From positions 248,001-312,000 of the forward strand of contig JABTUA010000001.1 in NCBI GenBank assembly GCA_015075635.1: a stretch of DNA of 64,000 nt. The letters are read 5' to 3'. The notes under the pieces are model-generated. The model was given only the letters and a program-made list of their open reading frames with translations, made no database searches and was not told the origin of the DNA. This document shows, one piece after another, positions 34,374-43,135 of the stretch; position 1 is the first letter of the stretch; each line of letters opens with the position of its first letter. A program made the translations under genes and the position numbers. This DNA comes from Polyangiaceae bacterium. GTDB lineage: Bacteria > Myxococcota_A > Polyangia > Polyangiales > Polyangiaceae.

Positions 34374-35804
34374 TCAGCGTCGCCGGCGCCGCCGCCGGCG
34401 CTTGGGGGGCGCTAGAAGCGAGGAGTCCGCCCGCTCGGTCGTGGCCGAGTCGCGGGTCTCGTGTCCCATGGCGCCGCGGTGGATGTCGTGTACCTCGGCG
34501 GCCAGGGCGAAGAGCGGCGTCTTGGAGAACCGCCCGGCGCGGCCGGCCTCGAGGCGCGGGTAGATGGCGACGATGCGACGCACGGCGTCCGCGATGCGTC
34601 GCGGTACGTTCAGTCGGTCGATCACGGGCTCCAGGAAGTCGTAGGCGGCCTCGACGCGGTCCTTCTCCCCGGCGGTGATCTCCCTGAGCGGCTCGAGCAG
34701 GAGCAGCGTCCAGAGCACGACGTCGTCGAAAGGCTCACCGCGCTCGTTGGTGCGGCGATCGAGCTCGCGCAGGATGCGCCAGACGACTCCGTCTTCCTCC
34801 TCGGCGTCGGATAGGTACGCGGAGAGCTCCGGCAAGAGCACGTCGAGCACGCCCGTCTCCCAGGCGAGCCAGAAGGAGCGGTGCGCGGCGCCTTCGCGCA
34901 GGAGCCGCAAGAGCTCCTCGAACAGGCGCGGACGGGCCGCCATCGCCAGCGAGCCACGGCATTGCACGATGGCGTCGTACACCTCGGGTGTGATGCCCAG
35001 ATCCAGGCGCGCGCTGAACTTGATGGCGCGCAGGATGCGCACCGGATCTTCCTGGAAGCGCACCACCGGGTCGCCGATGGTGTGGACGATCCGCCCCTCG
35101 ATGTGCGGCATGCCGCCGACCCAATCGATGACTTCCTTGTTCTCGACGTCGTAGAAGAGCGCATTGATGGTGAAGTCGCGCCGCGCGGCGTCCTCGTGCG
35201 CGTCTCCGAAGACGTTGTCATTTCGGATCAAGAGGTCGTCGCCCTCTCGCTCGCTGGTGTCCGGCGCTCGGCGGAACGTCGCGGTCTCGATGACCTTGCC
35301 GCCGGAAAAGAGCACGTGGACCAGCCGGAAGCGGCGGCCGATGATGCGCGAGTTGCGGAACAAGGTGCGCACGTCGTCCGGGCGCGCGCTGGTCGCGATG
35401 TCGAAGTCCTTCGGGCTGCGGTCGAGCAGCAGATCTCGAACGCCGCCGCCCACCACGTAGGCCTCGTACCCGTTGCGCACCAGGCGGCGCACGACCTTGA
35501 CCGCGTCGGCGTCCAGCCGGCGATCACCGAGATCCACGGGGTGGCGCGACGGGCCGGCGGGCCGGGGGCGCTCGTCCGAGTCGGGCTCCGCCGAGGACAC
35601 CCGGGCGCCGTCCCGGGGCGGGGACTTCGACTCGGTGCGGCGGGTCGTGCGGTCGGACGCCGCATCGGCGGCGGCACGCCTGGGTCTTTTTTCTTCCGCG
35701 TGCCGAGCGGGACGTTCGTCTGCGGGCAGGGAGGGGCTCCTCGATCGACGGGCGGCTTCGGCGCGCCCCGATGCGCTAGCCGTGTAGCAGGCTCCGCCGG
35801 CCAA
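34374..35804 (-). CDS. pcnB: poly(A) polymerase / CCA-adding-enzyme-type nucleotidyltransferase
   Basis: A 476-residue protein. The class II nucleotidyltransferase core starts after an Arg/Ser-rich N-terminal extension of about 90 residues. GGGVRDLLLDRSPKDFDIATSA gives the GG and DxD motifs. NALFYDVENKEVIDWVGG and VRFQEDPVRILRAIKFSARLD are motifs of this family. The C-terminus is RRRRRRRR. The last feature and the long arginine-rich head are typical of poly(A) polymerases PcnB rather than of CCA enzymes. It starts 15 bp after the S41 protease gene stop, and may be co-transcribed with it. Confidence 0.8.
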   Translation of the reverse strand: MAGGACYTASASGRAEAARRSRSPSLPADERPARHAEEKRPRRAAADAASDRTTRRTESKSPPRDGARVSSAEPDSDERPRPAGPSRHPVDLGDRRLDADAVKVVRRLVRNGYEAYVVGGGVRDLLLDRSPKDFDIATSARPDDVRTLFRNSRIIGRRFRLVHVLFSGGKVIETATFRRAPDTSEREGDDLLIRNDNVFGDAHEDAARRDFTINALFYDVENKEVIDWVGGMPHIEGRIVHTIGDPVVRFQEDPVRILRAIKFSARLDLGITPEVYDAIVQCRGSLAMAARPRLFEELLRLLREGAAHRSFWLAWETGVLDVLLPELSAYLSDAEEEDGVVWRILRELDRRTNERGEPFDDVVLWTLLLLEPLREITAGEKDRVEAAYDFLEPVIDRLNVPRRIADAVRRIVAIYPRLEAGRAGRFSKTPLFALAAEVHDIHRGAMGHETRDSATTERADSSLLAPPKRRRRRRRR

Positions 35805-35819
35805 AGCCAGCCCGCGGGG

Positions 35820-37721
35820 TCATTCCGGCCCGGCCCGGCGCGCGGCGCGGCCGCCCAGCACGGCCGCCGACCGACGCGGCGGCGCTGCTGCGCCCAGACG
35901 CGCGAGGGCCGCTCGGAGCGAAGGATCGTCCGAAACGCCGATGACCCCGCGGTGGGCGGGCCAATCGGGACCACCCATCGCGGCCCGAGAGCGGATGTCC
36001 GGCCCCTGCCAGGGGGGCATGCTCCCCGCGATGCTGCGCTCGCGCTCCGCCACACGCGGCAGGGCGACCGACAGGCTCGGCGAGAGCCCGACCCCCTGCA
36101 GCGGCGACCCGTCCGGCAGCGCGAACAGCATCGTGGTGAGCCGGACCACGCCGGCACCGGCGGGGTCGTCGAAGTACTCCTGCACGCAGCCCTTGCCGAA
36201 GGTGCGCGAGCCCAGGACCGGACCGCGACGGTAGGCCAAGAGGGCGCCTGCGATCATCTCGGCGGCGCTCGCGGTGTAGCCGTCCACCAGCGCGGCGACC
36301 GGACCACGCCACACATGCGCGTCCGCTGGCGCCGTCGCGTGCTGAAGCTCGATCGCGCCGTCGCGGCGCTTGAGCGGGAAGATCGGCGCTCCCGGCAGGA
36401 AGACGCCGATGGCGCGCGCGGCGCCGTCGATCGAGCCCCCGCCGTTGCCGCGCAGATCGAGCACGACCCCGGCGACGGAGTCACGTTCTTCGCCGAGCTC
36501 GACCACCACGCGCTCCAGATCTTCGCCCAGCTCGTCTGGAACGTCGGGCACGCTCACGACGGCGACTTGCCGAGAGCCGAAACCGACGCGGCGCACCGAG
36601 AGGCCAGGCGCTGCGCCCTCGGCGTCCTGCTCCAGCTCGACGCTCAGCGTTCGCGGCGCACGCTCGCCGCGCCGGAGCACGACGACGTCGCGCGTGGACT
36701 CACCGCCGATCGACTCCAGGTGCGCCAGCTGCTCCACCTGCTCCACGCTCAGGCCCGCGGTGGCGACGCCGCCGACGGCGAGCACCAGGTCGCCGTCGGA
36801 CAGCGGCGGTGTGGCCTCGTCCGACACGCGCACGCCGAGCGCCGTCCGCACCATGCGCCCCCACAGCCGCGGCTCGGCATCCAGCGCTGGATCCGCCGAG
36901 TACAGCGACCACTCTTCGTCGAGCGGGACCCACTGACCGTGGGGATCCACCGCCGGCACGTAGGCCCGGATGGCCGCGGCCAGCACGGCCTTGGTCCAGC
37001 TCTCCAGGGATTGCTCCGGTGCCAGCCGCGCCAGCGCTGCGGGCACCGCGCCCGCGGCGTCCCCGAACTCGGCCTCGAAGCTGCCGATGCGGGCGCCCAG
37101 ATCCCGCGCAAGGAGCCGCGCCGGCCGCGTCACCGGGTCGTCCTGAAACACGCTCTGTTCCGCCAAGAGCCGCGTGCGCTCGGCGCCGAGCCGCGGCGCG
37201 CTTCGCCGCGCGGCCTCGAGCTCTCGCCGGACCTCCACGGCCCAGTCCCGCGCCACCCGCCCGATCTCTTCGGCAGCCTCGCAGCGGGACTCCGCGTTCG
37301 GCGCGGCCTCGAGCTCCGCCAAGAGCCGCGCGGCGTGCTTGGTCAGCGCCGCCTTGATCGGGCTGTCCGGGGCCGCCGACCAGAGCCCGTGGGGATCGAG
37401 CCAGCCGGCGGTGTGCTGGGCGAGCTCGAGCGCCGCCGGCGACGCGACCGGGGTGGCGAGCTTGCTCTTGACCTGCGCCACGATGCGCCGGGCCTCGACG
37501 CAGCTCAGCACCGCCGCCCTGCCGGACGGCAGCTTCAGCGGGCGCGACTCGCACGCCGCGGGGTCCTGGCTCGGATCGGCCGAGTCCGGGCTCGGGGGCG
37601 GAGCCGCGGTCGCGCTCGCGTTGGCGATCGCGGGCGGCGCCGGCGGCTCGTTCGAGAACGCACCGAGCGCGAGCGCGAGCCCCGAGCCGATCGCGAGTGC
37701 CGTGAGAGCGCGCCGTCGCAT
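35820..37721 (-). CDS. S41 C-terminal-processing peptidase with PDZ domain
   Basis: A 633-residue protein. A signal/anchor (1-20) and a long helical region come first. A PDZ-like segment (about 280-370, with GDLVLAVGGVATAGLSVEQV) and the S41 catalytic domain follow. GYTASAAEM carries the nucleophile Ser485 and GSRTFGKGCVQ the general-base Lys510. 'GVVLDLRGNGGG' is the family's substrate-binding strand. These proteases process or degrade periplasmic proteins. All catalytic residues are present. Confidence 0.85.
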   Translation of the reverse strand: MRRRALTALAIGSGLALALGAFSNEPPAPPAIANASATAAPPPSPDSADPSQDPAACESRPLKLPSGRAAVLSCVEARRIVAQVKSKLATPVASPAALELAQHTAGWLDPHGLWSAAPDSPIKAALTKHAARLLAELEAAPNAESRCEAAEEIGRVARDWAVEVRRELEAARRSAPRLGAERTRLLAEQSVFQDDPVTRPARLLARDLGARIGSFEAEFGDAAGAVPAALARLAPEQSLESWTKAVLAAAIRAYVPAVDPHGQWVPLDEEWSLYSADPALDAEPRLWGRMVRTALGVRVSDEATPPLSDGDLVLAVGGVATAGLSVEQVEQLAHLESIGGESTRDVVVLRRGERAPRTLSVELEQDAEGAAPGLSVRRVGFGSRQVAVVSVPDVPDELGEDLERVVVELGEERDSVAGVVLDLRGNGGGSIDGAARAIGVFLPGAPIFPLKRRDGAIELQHATAPADAHVWRGPVAALVDGYTASAAEMIAGALLAYRRGPVLGSRTFGKGCVQEYFDDPAGAGVVRLTTMLFALPDGSPLQGVGLSPSLSVALPRVAERERSIAGSMPPWQGPDIRSRAAMGGPDWPAHRGVIGVSDDPSLRAALARLGAAAPPRRSAAVLGGRAARRAGPE

Positions 37722-37771
37722 GCTGGAGCCGGGAATCTACCCCGGCCCCGAGGGCGGAAAAATGTCCTAAT

Positions 37772-38263
37772 GTGCGGGCCGTGTACGACGCGCTGGTGCT
37801 CCTCGGCTGTCGCATCGGCCCCGGCCGAGCCCTCTCGGCGACGGCCGAGCGGCGCGTCGAAGCCGCGGCCCGCGCCTTCGCGGCCGGCCTCGGACCCAGC
37901 GTGATCGTGAGCGGCGGGCGTCGCTGGGACGGCCACGCGGAGGCGGAGGTCCTCGCCGAGGCGCTGCTCGCGCGCGGCGTCCCCGAGCACGCGCTGGTGC
38001 TCGAGCTACTCAGCCTGTCGACCTGCGAGAACGCGCGCTACAGCGTCGAGCTCGCGCGGGAGATGGGCGCACGTGAGCTGGGCGTGGTCACTTGCGACTG
38101 GCACATGCGCCGGGCGCTCGCCGCGTTCGAGCGAGCCGGCGTCTTGGCGCGCCCGATCCCCGCGCTCACGCCCGCGCTGCCGATCCCCGCGCGCCTCGTG
38201 CGCGCGGGCCGTGAGCGGGTGAGCTTCTGGGTCGATCGCTTCGCCACCTGGGGAGCGCTGTGA
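37772..38263 (+). CDS. DUF218 (YdcF/SanA/ElyC-like) protein
   Basis: A 163-residue protein with the DUF218 features ALVLLGCRI at the N-terminus, VIVSGG, AEVLAEALLARGVPEHALVLE, STCENARYSVELAREMGARELGVVTCDWHMRRA. The conserved Glu/Asn and the 'CDWHMRRA' (usually sDxyHmxRA) are intact. Such proteins act in cell-envelope or peptidoglycan metabolism. There is no transmembrane segment. The start is GTG 37772; another GTG lies 9 bp downstream. It overlaps the next gene by 4 bp. Confidence 0.75.
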   Translation: MRAVYDALVLLGCRIGPGRALSATAERRVEAAARAFAAGLGPSVIVSGGRRWDGHAEAEVLAEALLARGVPEHALVLELLSLSTCENARYSVELAREMGARELGVVTCDWHMRRALAAFERAGVLARPIPALTPALPIPARLVRAGRERVSFWVDRFATWGAL

Positions 38264-40449
38264 GGCTCGGCTGGTTGCTGATCGGGCCGCTGCTCGGAGC
38301 GCACGCCTGCAAGAAGCCACCCCCTCCGGCGCCGGCAGACGCGGGCCCGAGCGCCAGCGCCGCTCCCGCGCCGGCACCGAACCGCGACGCCGCCCTGACG
38401 CGCATCCTGAGCGCCGAGCACCGGCGCGCGCAGGGCGAGATCCGCGACGAGGATCTCTCCAGTCGCGACATCGTGGTGCGCCGTGCGGCGGCGCGCGCGC
38501 TGGCGCGCATCGCGGACGTGGCCGCGGCGGAGCGGCTGACGAAGACCCTGGCGGACGAAGATCGCGAGGTCGTGAGCTGGGCTGCCTACGGCCTGGGCTA
38601 CGCCTGCAAGGGCAACGAAGCCGCGACCGTGCGCGCCTTGGTCTCGCGCGCCGCGACGCTCGCCGCTTCCGGCGACAAACCCTCCGGCGCCTTCGATGCG
38701 AACGCCACCCTGGCTGACGCGCTCGGGCGCTGCGCCACCCCGGAGGCCGAGGCCACGCTGCGCGCCTGGCTGGACGTGGAGGACAAGAGCGAGGGCGCGG
38801 CGCTGGCCCTCGGCCGCCTGGCCTCCCGGAAGAAGCGCCTGGACGACGCCTCGGTGGTCGCGCTGCTCGACGCCGCCAGTCGCCCCGACAAACCCGTCGC
38901 CTCGGCGCTGCTCGCGTTCACGCGCATCAACGCCGGAAGCGAGGCGATCCGCACGCGCCTGTACGAGGTCGCTAGCGAGGCGTTGGCGGGTCCGGCGGGC
39001 CCACGCCGCTCCTATGCCGTGCGCGCGCTCGGTCGCTCCGGACCCAAGGCGGTGGAGACGCTGAGCAAGCTGCTCGCCGATCCGGCGTTCTCGGTCGCCG
39101 AGCGCTCGGATGCGGCGCGCGAGCTCGCGCGCCTGGGCGAAGAAGGTCAGGTCGCCCTGCGCAAGAGCCTCGGGCTCGTCGCACCGAAGCCCGAGGGCCT
39201 CGACGCCCTGGCGGGCGCCGGGATCGCGCCGCTCTCGGTGGTGCTCGAGTCGCTGACCTTGCCCGTGCGCGACGCCAAGCCCGTGCTCGAACAGCTCGCG
39301 AGCCTGGAGCTGCCGAAGGACCAGCCCGCGCTGGCACGCCGGCTGACGGTGCTGCGCTGCCGTGCTGCGTCGTTGCTCGCCGGCGACGCCTTCGGCCAGC
39401 CCAAGCTCGCGGCCTGCGATCCGGATCCCGACGGCGCCACCGGCCAGCTCGCCGTGCTCGAGGTGCTCGACCGCGGCAAGCTCACCGGCACGCGCCAGAA
39501 GCGCTGGCGTGCGCTCTCGGAGGCGAAATCGGCGCTGGTCCGTCAGAAGGCCCTGGAGATGATGGCGGGCCACCCCGAGATCGAAGCGCCCCAGCACCTG
39601 CTCGCCAAGGCGCTGCGCGCGCCGGACGCGGGCACCGTGGCTGCGGCGGCGCAGCTCATCGCCTCCTACCCCGACCGCGCCGCCGAGAAGCAGGAGCGAA
39701 AGGCGCCGGTAGAAGAGGGCGAAGACGCGGGCGTACCCCCCACCCCGGCGCCGATCAAGCCGCACCCCGCGGTGGTCGACGCGCTGACCACGGCCTTCAC
39801 GTTGCAGCGCCCGCCGGACTCGTTGGAGGTGTGGGCTGCCCTCACCGATGCAGCGGGCGCGCTCCAGGTCTTGAGCTTCAAGCCGAAGCTCGACGCCTTC
39901 TGCAAGGGCCCGAACCCCACGCTGCGCGAGCACGCCGAGAAGGCGCTGCGCGTGATGGGCGAGCAGAAGCGCGTGTGCAAGGCCGAGTCGAACGCCGCGA
40001 CGCCGCCCGAGCTCGAGCACCTGGCCCGCGAGAAGGTCACGCTGGTGTTCGAGACCGACGCGGGTGAGGTCACCCTCAGCTTGGATCCGGCGCTCGCGCC
40101 GGTGACGGTGACCCGCTTCGCGGAGCTCGCGCGGACGGGCTTCTTCGAGAACATGCGCATCCATCGCGTCGTGCCCGGCTTCGTGGTCCAGCTCGGAGAT
40201 CCCGGCGGCGACGGCTACGGCGGCGCCGGCAAGCTGCCGCTCGCCTGCGAGACCAGCCCCATTACCTTCGCTCCGCTCAGCGTCGGAGTGGCCTTGGCCG
40301 GGCGGGACACGGGCTCGAGCCAGCTCTTCGTCACCCTCGCGAGCTTCCCCCACCTGGACGGCGACTACGCGCTGATCGGGCGCGCAGAACCGGGCTGGGA
40401 CAAGCTCGCGCAGGGAGACGTGGTTCAGAAGGTACGCGTGGGCCAGTAG
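38260..40449 (+). CDS. HEAT-repeat lipoprotein fused to cyclophilin-type PPIase
   Basis: A 729-residue protein. The N-terminal signal ends in GAHAC (Cys about 17). Residues 45-560 are alpha-alpha repeats (RRAAARALARIADVAAAERLTKTLAD, RRSYAVRALGRSGPKAVETLSKLL) of HEAT type. The last 150 residues are a cyclophilin: FENMRIHRVVPGFVVQLGDPGGDGYGG with the catalytic Arg, and GSSQLFVTLASFPHLDGDYALIGR. A repeat scaffold carrying a prolyl isomerase at the membrane is an unusual architecture. The GTG start overlaps the previous stop. Confidence 0.8.
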   Translation: MRLGWLLIGPLLGAHACKKPPPPAPADAGPSASAAPAPAPNRDAALTRILSAEHRRAQGEIRDEDLSSRDIVVRRAAARALARIADVAAAERLTKTLADEDREVVSWAAYGLGYACKGNEAATVRALVSRAATLAASGDKPSGAFDANATLADALGRCATPEAEATLRAWLDVEDKSEGAALALGRLASRKKRLDDASVVALLDAASRPDKPVASALLAFTRINAGSEAIRTRLYEVASEALAGPAGPRRSYAVRALGRSGPKAVETLSKLLADPAFSVAERSDAARELARLGEEGQVALRKSLGLVAPKPEGLDALAGAGIAPLSVVLESLTLPVRDAKPVLEQLASLELPKDQPALARRLTVLRCRAASLLAGDAFGQPKLAACDPDPDGATGQLAVLEVLDRGKLTGTRQKRWRALSEAKSALVRQKALEMMAGHPEIEAPQHLLAKALRAPDAGTVAAAAQLIASYPDRAAEKQERKAPVEEGEDAGVPPTPAPIKPHPAVVDALTTAFTLQRPPDSLEVWAALTDAAGALQVLSFKPKLDAFCKGPNPTLREHAEKALRVMGEQKRVCKAESNAATPPELEHLAREKVTLVFETDAGEVTLSLDPALAPVTVTRFAELARTGFFENMRIHRVVPGFVVQLGDPGGDGYGGAGKLPLACETSPITFAPLSVGVALAGRDTGSSQLFVTLASFPHLDGDYALIGRAEPGWDKLAQGDVVQKVRVGQ

Positions 40450-40479
40450 GTGCTGATCGGCGCGGCTCGAAATCCGCGA

Positions 40480-40545
40480 GCGAAGCGAGCCCGCGACGAG
40501 CAAAGCGAGTCGCGTCGGGGGTCCGGGGGCGTGCCCCCGGCGGAG
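40480..40545. repeat. short inverted-repeat cluster upstream of the pantothenate kinase gene
   Basis: ccgggggc (40523-40530), gt, gcccccgg (40533-40540) is a perfect hairpin. Just upstream is cgcgac...gtcgcg (40492-40514) in a stretch of gcgagcgaag-type repeats. The GGGGTCCGGGGGCGTGCCCCCGG form is a common extragenic element in GC-rich genomes. It may act as a terminator for the gene before it. Confidence 0.45.
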
Positions 40546-40594
40546 GATTACGCTGGGGTGGGTGGGCGGGCCATTATGGTACGCTCCGCGCGCC

Positions 40595-41392
40595 GTGCTG
40601 CTCGCCGTGGACATCGGGAACACGAACATCGTGTTCGGCTTGTACGCAGGCTCCGAGCTCGTGCAGACCTTTCGCATCGCGACCGTTCACACCCGAACGG
40701 CCGACGAGTACGGCGTGCTGCTCCAGCAGCTCCTGGCACTGCGCGCCCCGGATCACCGCCGGGTCGAGGCGTCGATCATCGCCAGCGTGGTGCCGCCGCT
40801 GACGGACGTGATGTCCGAGGCGATCAGCCACGCCGTGGCGCGCGTGCCGCTCGTGGTCGGCCCCGGCACCAAGACCGGTATCAGCGTGGTCTACGACCAC
40901 CCGCGCGACGTCGGCGCCGACCGCATCGTGAACGCGGTGGCCGCCTTCGAGCGCTTCAAGAGCGGCGCCATCATCGTGGACTTCGGCACCGCCACCACCT
41001 TCGACTGCGTCTCGCCCAAGGCCGAGTACCTGGGCGGCGTCATCGTGCCGGGCGTGCGGGTCAGCCTCGATGCCCTGCTCGGCAAGGCGGCCAAGCTCTC
41101 GCGCATCGAGATCGCCGAGCCGCCGCAGGTGGTGGGCCAGAACACCACCCACGCGCTCCAGTCCGGCATCGTGCACGGCTATGCCGCGCTGGTGGACGGC
41201 CTGGTGAAGAAGCTCCAGGCGGAGCTCGGCTTCCCGTGCCGGGTGATCGCCACCGGCGGCCTGGCCACGCTGATCGTCAAGCACTGCGACACGGTCGAGG
41301 GCGTGGACGACAACCTGACCCTCGAAGGACTGCGCATCTTGCACGAGCGCAACAGCCGGGCCGAGGGGCAGCGCGGGCGCGCCGCCGGGTAG
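40595..41392 (+). CDS. coaX: type III pantothenate kinase
   Basis: A 265-residue CoaX. The start at GTG 40595 gives LLAVDIGNTNIVFGLY, the diagnostic N-terminal phosphate motif. GADRIVNAVAAF, IIVDFGTATTFDCVSP and GGVIVPGVRVSLDALLGKAAKL are the other signatures. It performs the first step of coenzyme A synthesis, phosphorylating pantothenate, and is independent of the CoaA family. It lies 3 bp before the permease gene. Confidence 0.92.
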   Translation: MLLAVDIGNTNIVFGLYAGSELVQTFRIATVHTRTADEYGVLLQQLLALRAPDHRRVEASIIASVVPPLTDVMSEAISHAVARVPLVVGPGTKTGISVVYDHPRDVGADRIVNAVAAFERFKSGAIIVDFGTATTFDCVSPKAEYLGGVIVPGVRVSLDALLGKAAKLSRIEIAEPPQVVGQNTTHALQSGIVHGYAALVDGLVKKLQAELGFPCRVIATGGLATLIVKHCDTVEGVDDNLTLEGLRILHERNSRAEGQRGRAAG

Positions 41393-41395
41393 GCG

Positions 41396-42394
41396 ATGTC
41401 CCGCGGCGTCGCGCTCGGTGCGCTCTCGGTCCTCCTCGTCCTGACGGTGCTGGTCGCGGTGCGCTTCGGCGCCGAGCCCATCGACCTCGGGCGAGCCTTG
41501 CGCGAGCCGGAGAGCCTCGACTCGACCATCCTCTGGTCTGCGCGCTTGCCCCGCGTCGCGCTGGCCTGCCTCGCGGGCGGTGCGCTGTCGGTGGTGGGCG
41601 TCGCGTTCCAGGCCCTGTTGCGCAACCCGCTCGCCGACCCGTACGTGCTCGGCGTGTCGGGCGGCGCCGCGGCGGGCGCAACCTTGGCCATCGTGGCGGG
41701 GACCAGCGCCTTCTCGCTGATCGGCGCCGCCGTCGTCCCGGTAGCCGCGCTCGCCGGTGGTCTGGTCGCCACGCTGGTGGTCTTCGCCATCGCTCGCGCC
41801 GGCGGCGAGGTCAGCGGCACCACCATCGTGCTCGCCGGGGTCATCGTCAACGCCATCGCCGCCAGCGTGATCACCTTCGTGAAGACGCTGGTGTCGGCGG
41901 CGAAGGCGCAGGAGCTGCTGTTCTGGTTGATGGGCTTCCTGGACGTGCCCTCCACGCCACAGCTCGTGGCGTGCGCCATCTGGGTCACGCTCGGAGTCTC
42001 GGTCATCGTCTACGACTCGGGGCGACTGAACCTGCTCTCGCTCGGACGCGAGCCCGCCGCGCACCTGGGCGTGGACGTGCCGCGGCTCGAGCGCCGGGTG
42101 TTCTTCGCTGCCTCCGCCATCGCCGGCGCCGTGGTCAGCCTGACCGGCCTGATCGGCTTCGTGGGTCTCGTCGTACCGCACGCGGTGCGCCGCTTGCTCG
42201 GTCCCGACCACCGCGTGGTGGTGCCGGCGTCGCTCTTGCTCGGCGCCATCACGCTCACGGCCTGTGATCTCGCGACACGCGCGCTGTTTCGCTGGCTCGA
42301 GACGGAGCCGCCGGTCGGCGCGGTGACCGCCCTGATCGGCGGTCCCCTGTTCCTGCTGATCCTGTACCGGGGCCGCCGCCAGGCCTTCGAGTGA
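41396..42394 (+). CDS. FecCD/BtuC-family ABC transporter permease
   Basis: A 332-residue protein with about nine transmembrane segments and family motifs: ARLPRVALACLAGGALSVVGVAFQALLRNPLADPYVLGVSGGAA, and GLIGFVGLVVPHAVRRLLGPDHR near the C-terminus. It should carry an iron-siderophore or cobalamin-type substrate. No binding protein or ATPase gene is next to it, so it is a lone permease here, and the partners must lie elsewhere. Confidence 0.85.
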   Translation: MSRGVALGALSVLLVLTVLVAVRFGAEPIDLGRALREPESLDSTILWSARLPRVALACLAGGALSVVGVAFQALLRNPLADPYVLGVSGGAAAGATLAIVAGTSAFSLIGAAVVPVAALAGGLVATLVVFAIARAGGEVSGTTIVLAGVIVNAIAASVITFVKTLVSAAKAQELLFWLMGFLDVPSTPQLVACAIWVTLGVSVIVYDSGRLNLLSLGREPAAHLGVDVPRLERRVFFAASAIAGAVVSLTGLIGFVGLVVPHAVRRLLGPDHRVVVPASLLLGAITLTACDLATRALFRWLETEPPVGAVTALIGGPLFLLILYRGRRQAFE

Positions 42395-42511
42395 GCGCGT
42401 CGCTTCGCAGCTGCGAAAGCCCCCGCTGCGAAGTGGTTGAGCCAGTAGAAGGTTCTCCTGCGGGATCATGCCTCATCAGCTGGGCATGGTTTGTGCAACT
42501 GGTTGAACCAC

Positions 42512-43045
42512 ATGACCCGCCTGCTCGAGCTCGCTGGCGCCCATCACCTGCTCGTTCGCCTGCCGCCGCCGGCGCTGCCGGCTCGGGGCCTGACCCCCGC
42601 CGAGCGCGCGGTCGTGGAGGCCGCCCTGGCGGGACTGTCCAACGCGGACATCGCACGGGCCCGCGCGACCTCGACCCGCACCATCGCCAATCAGCTGTCG
42701 AGCGCCTACAAAAAGCTCGGCGTGCGCTCCCGCGGTGCGCTCGCGCACAAGCTCTGCGAGCCGACGGAGCAGCGCAGTGAGCTGCTCAGCGGAGCCTGGA
42801 CCCTGGTCGAGCGCGCCGACTCCGGCGAGCAGCGTTGGGCCATCGCCCGTCCGAGCGCGGCGCGCCTCGAGCCGAGCGAGCTCCGGGCGCTCGCGCTGCG
42901 CGCGAAGGGAGCCAGCCTCGTCAGCATCGCCCAAGACCTCGGCGTCAGCGAGGCCACCGCGTCGCGTCGCGCGAAGCGCGGGATGCAGAAGCTCGGGGTG
43001 AGCACCGTGACCGAGCTGGCTCGCCTGCTGGCGGAGCGAGGCTGA
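42512..43045 (+). CDS. regulator with two tandem LuxR-type HTH domains
   Basis: A 177-residue protein. The first HTH (about 35-85) is a typical LuxR: LTPAERAVVEAALAGLSNADIARARATSTRTIANQLSSAYKKLGVRSR. The second (about 125-175) reads LEPSELRALALRAKGASLVSIAQDLGVSEATASRRAKRGMQKLGVST and is diverged. There is no receiver or sensor domain, so it is either a dimer-on-one-chain DNA binder or a partner of a separate sensor. The start at ATG 42512 is used; GTG 42491 would add seven residues. Confidence 0.75.
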   Translation: MTRLLELAGAHHLLVRLPPPALPARGLTPAERAVVEAALAGLSNADIARARATSTRTIANQLSSAYKKLGVRSRGALAHKLCEPTEQRSELLSGAWTLVERADSGEQRWAIARPSAARLEPSELRALALRAKGASLVSIAQDLGVSEATASRRAKRGMQKLGVSTVTELARLLAERG

Positions 43046-43135
43046 CTCGACTTGCGCAGTCCCCCCGCGGGTGCATCTCGACAGCAACCCGACGGAATCA
43101 GGGCGCGCGCGCAAAGCACCGCAGCCCGAGTCCAG

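Noticed and set aside
34881-37904. 1007-codon open frame on the plus strand
   Set aside because: It lies antisense to pcnB and to the S41 protease, both of which have clear motifs. Very GC-rich DNA has few stop codons in the opposite frame, so long antisense frames are expected.
40595-41392. BirA/CoaX gene order as in biotin clusters
   Set aside because: No birA lies next to it; the neighbours are a lipoprotein and a permease.
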